A DNA stretch of 6,636 nt from Candidatus Latescibacterota bacterium (GTDB lineage: Bacteria > Latescibacterota > UBA2968 > UBA8231): positions 1-6,636 of the forward strand of contig DPVW01000327.1 in the NCBI GenBank assembly GCA_003529325.1, read 5' to 3'. The notes below the pieces were generated by a model. The model saw nothing but the letters and a program-made list of their open reading frames with translations. It made no database searches and was not told the origin of the DNA. Made by a program: the position numbers and the translations under genes. This document shows, piece after piece, positions 6,318 through 6,636 of this stretch. Every line of letters begins with the position of its first letter. The first letter of the stretch is position 1.

Positions 6318-6636
6318 AGCGCGTGTTTTCGCAGACGGTAGCGTAAGGCGTCGGTGCCGATGCCAAGCAGGCGAGCCGTCTCGGCCTGGTTACCCCCGGA
6401 CTGCTCAAAGACGGCACGAATGGCCCGTTCTTCCAAAATTGCAAGCTCGAGCTCTTCGGCGGCCGGTAGGGAGGAGGGTGTCGAGGTAAGGTCGGAAAGC
6501 TCCCGCGTCGTCAGTGTCGGACCGTCGCCAAGGATGACGCCCCGTTCGACGAGATTGCGCAGTTCGCGCACGTTGCCCGGGAAGGCATAGCTGCGTAGCA
6601 ATCGGCGCACGTCATCATCGAGGCCTGTTACATCCT
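6311..6636 (-). CDS. Sigma-54-dependent transcriptional activator, C-terminal part (5' end beyond window)
   Basis: The last 107 residues are visible and the frame is open through the right edge. They begin D-V-T-G-L-D-D-D before an internal GTG at 6610, which lies inside the domain and is not a start. YAFPGNVRELRNLVER (visible residues 16-31) is the highly conserved end of the AAA+ ATPase domain of bacterial enhancer-binding proteins. A Ser/Thr/Pro-rich linker (about 40-58) leads to a Fis-type helix-turn-helix, NQAETARLLGIGTDALRYRLRKH (about 82-104), which binds upstream activator sites. Such proteins hydrolyse ATP to open RNA polymerase-sigma-54 complexes. The sensory domain is outside the window, so the signal is unknown. 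The gene converges on the SAF oxidoreductase with a 14-bp gap, and a sigma-54-like promoter precedes that oxidoreductase, making it a plausible target. Confidence 0.93.
   Translation of the reverse strand, partial: DVTGLDDDVRRLLRSYAFPGNVRELRNLVERGVILGDGPTLTTRELSDLTSTPSSLPAAEELELAILEERAIRAVFEQSGGNQAETARLLGIGTDALRYRLRKHALR

Noticed and set aside
6311..6610. A 99-residue stand-alone Fis-like protein starting at the GTG at 6610
   Set aside because: The frame continues upstream to the window edge, and the GTG lies just before the conserved PGNVREL motif of an AAA+ domain, so this is the end of a larger activator.
1..6636. CRISPR array, insertion sequence, tRNA or rRNA gene
   Set aside because: No regularly spaced repeats, transposase motifs, terminal inverted repeats or recognisable RNA gene sequence were seen on either strand.

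Overview
This is a compact, GC-rich bacterial chromosomal segment. Shine-Dalgarno-like sites sit before several genes. There are no tRNA or rRNA genes, transposases, phage genes or CRISPR arrays. The organism cannot be named from the sequence. A PhyH-type dioxygenase with a small conserved-looking partner, a SAF-domain oxidoreductase and a sigma-54 activator suggest an environmental, metabolically versatile bacterium. Uncultured lineages such as Latescibacterota, Poribacteria or Planctomycetota would fit, but that is a guess from gene content.

Layout. (1) Positions 1-21 may hold the first seven codons of a gene that leaves the window leftward; 22-218 has no convincing gene. (2) A rightward pair follows: a small protein of unknown function (about 219-497) overlaps by 4 nt (ATGA) a 271-residue phytanoyl-CoA dioxygenase-family protein (494-1309). 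(3) A 144-bp gap between convergent genes holds a palindromic element with arms in three copies. (4) A leftward 1110-residue gene (4786 to 1454) encodes an MrfA/YprA-like superfamily 2 helicase with its cysteine-rich DUF1998 region, fused in frame to a DnaQ/RNase H-fold exonuclease domain. In Bacillus subtilis these two activities are separate proteins, MrfA and MrfB. (5) A 154-bp divergent intergenic region (4787-4940) contains a good leftward sigma-70-type promoter lying on top of a good rightward sigma-54-type -24/-12 element. (6) A rightward 451-residue NAD(P)-dependent oxidoreductase with a C-terminal SAF domain (4941-6296, COG4091-like) follows. (7) Convergent to it, 14 bp away, is the C-terminal end of a sigma-54-dependent activator (6636 to 6311), whose 5' part lies outside the window.

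How the parts may fit together. The small protein and the dioxygenase look like one translationally coupled operon. The oxidoreductase has a sigma-54-like promoter and a sigma-54 activator gene next door, so the activator is a natural candidate regulator of it. The helicase-exonuclease is probably a stand-alone DNA repair gene.

Most notable are the helicase-exonuclease fusion and two hairpins. One lies downstream of the helicase stop and one inside its N-terminal coding region. They share a nearly identical loop and inner stem but have different, fully compensated outer stems.
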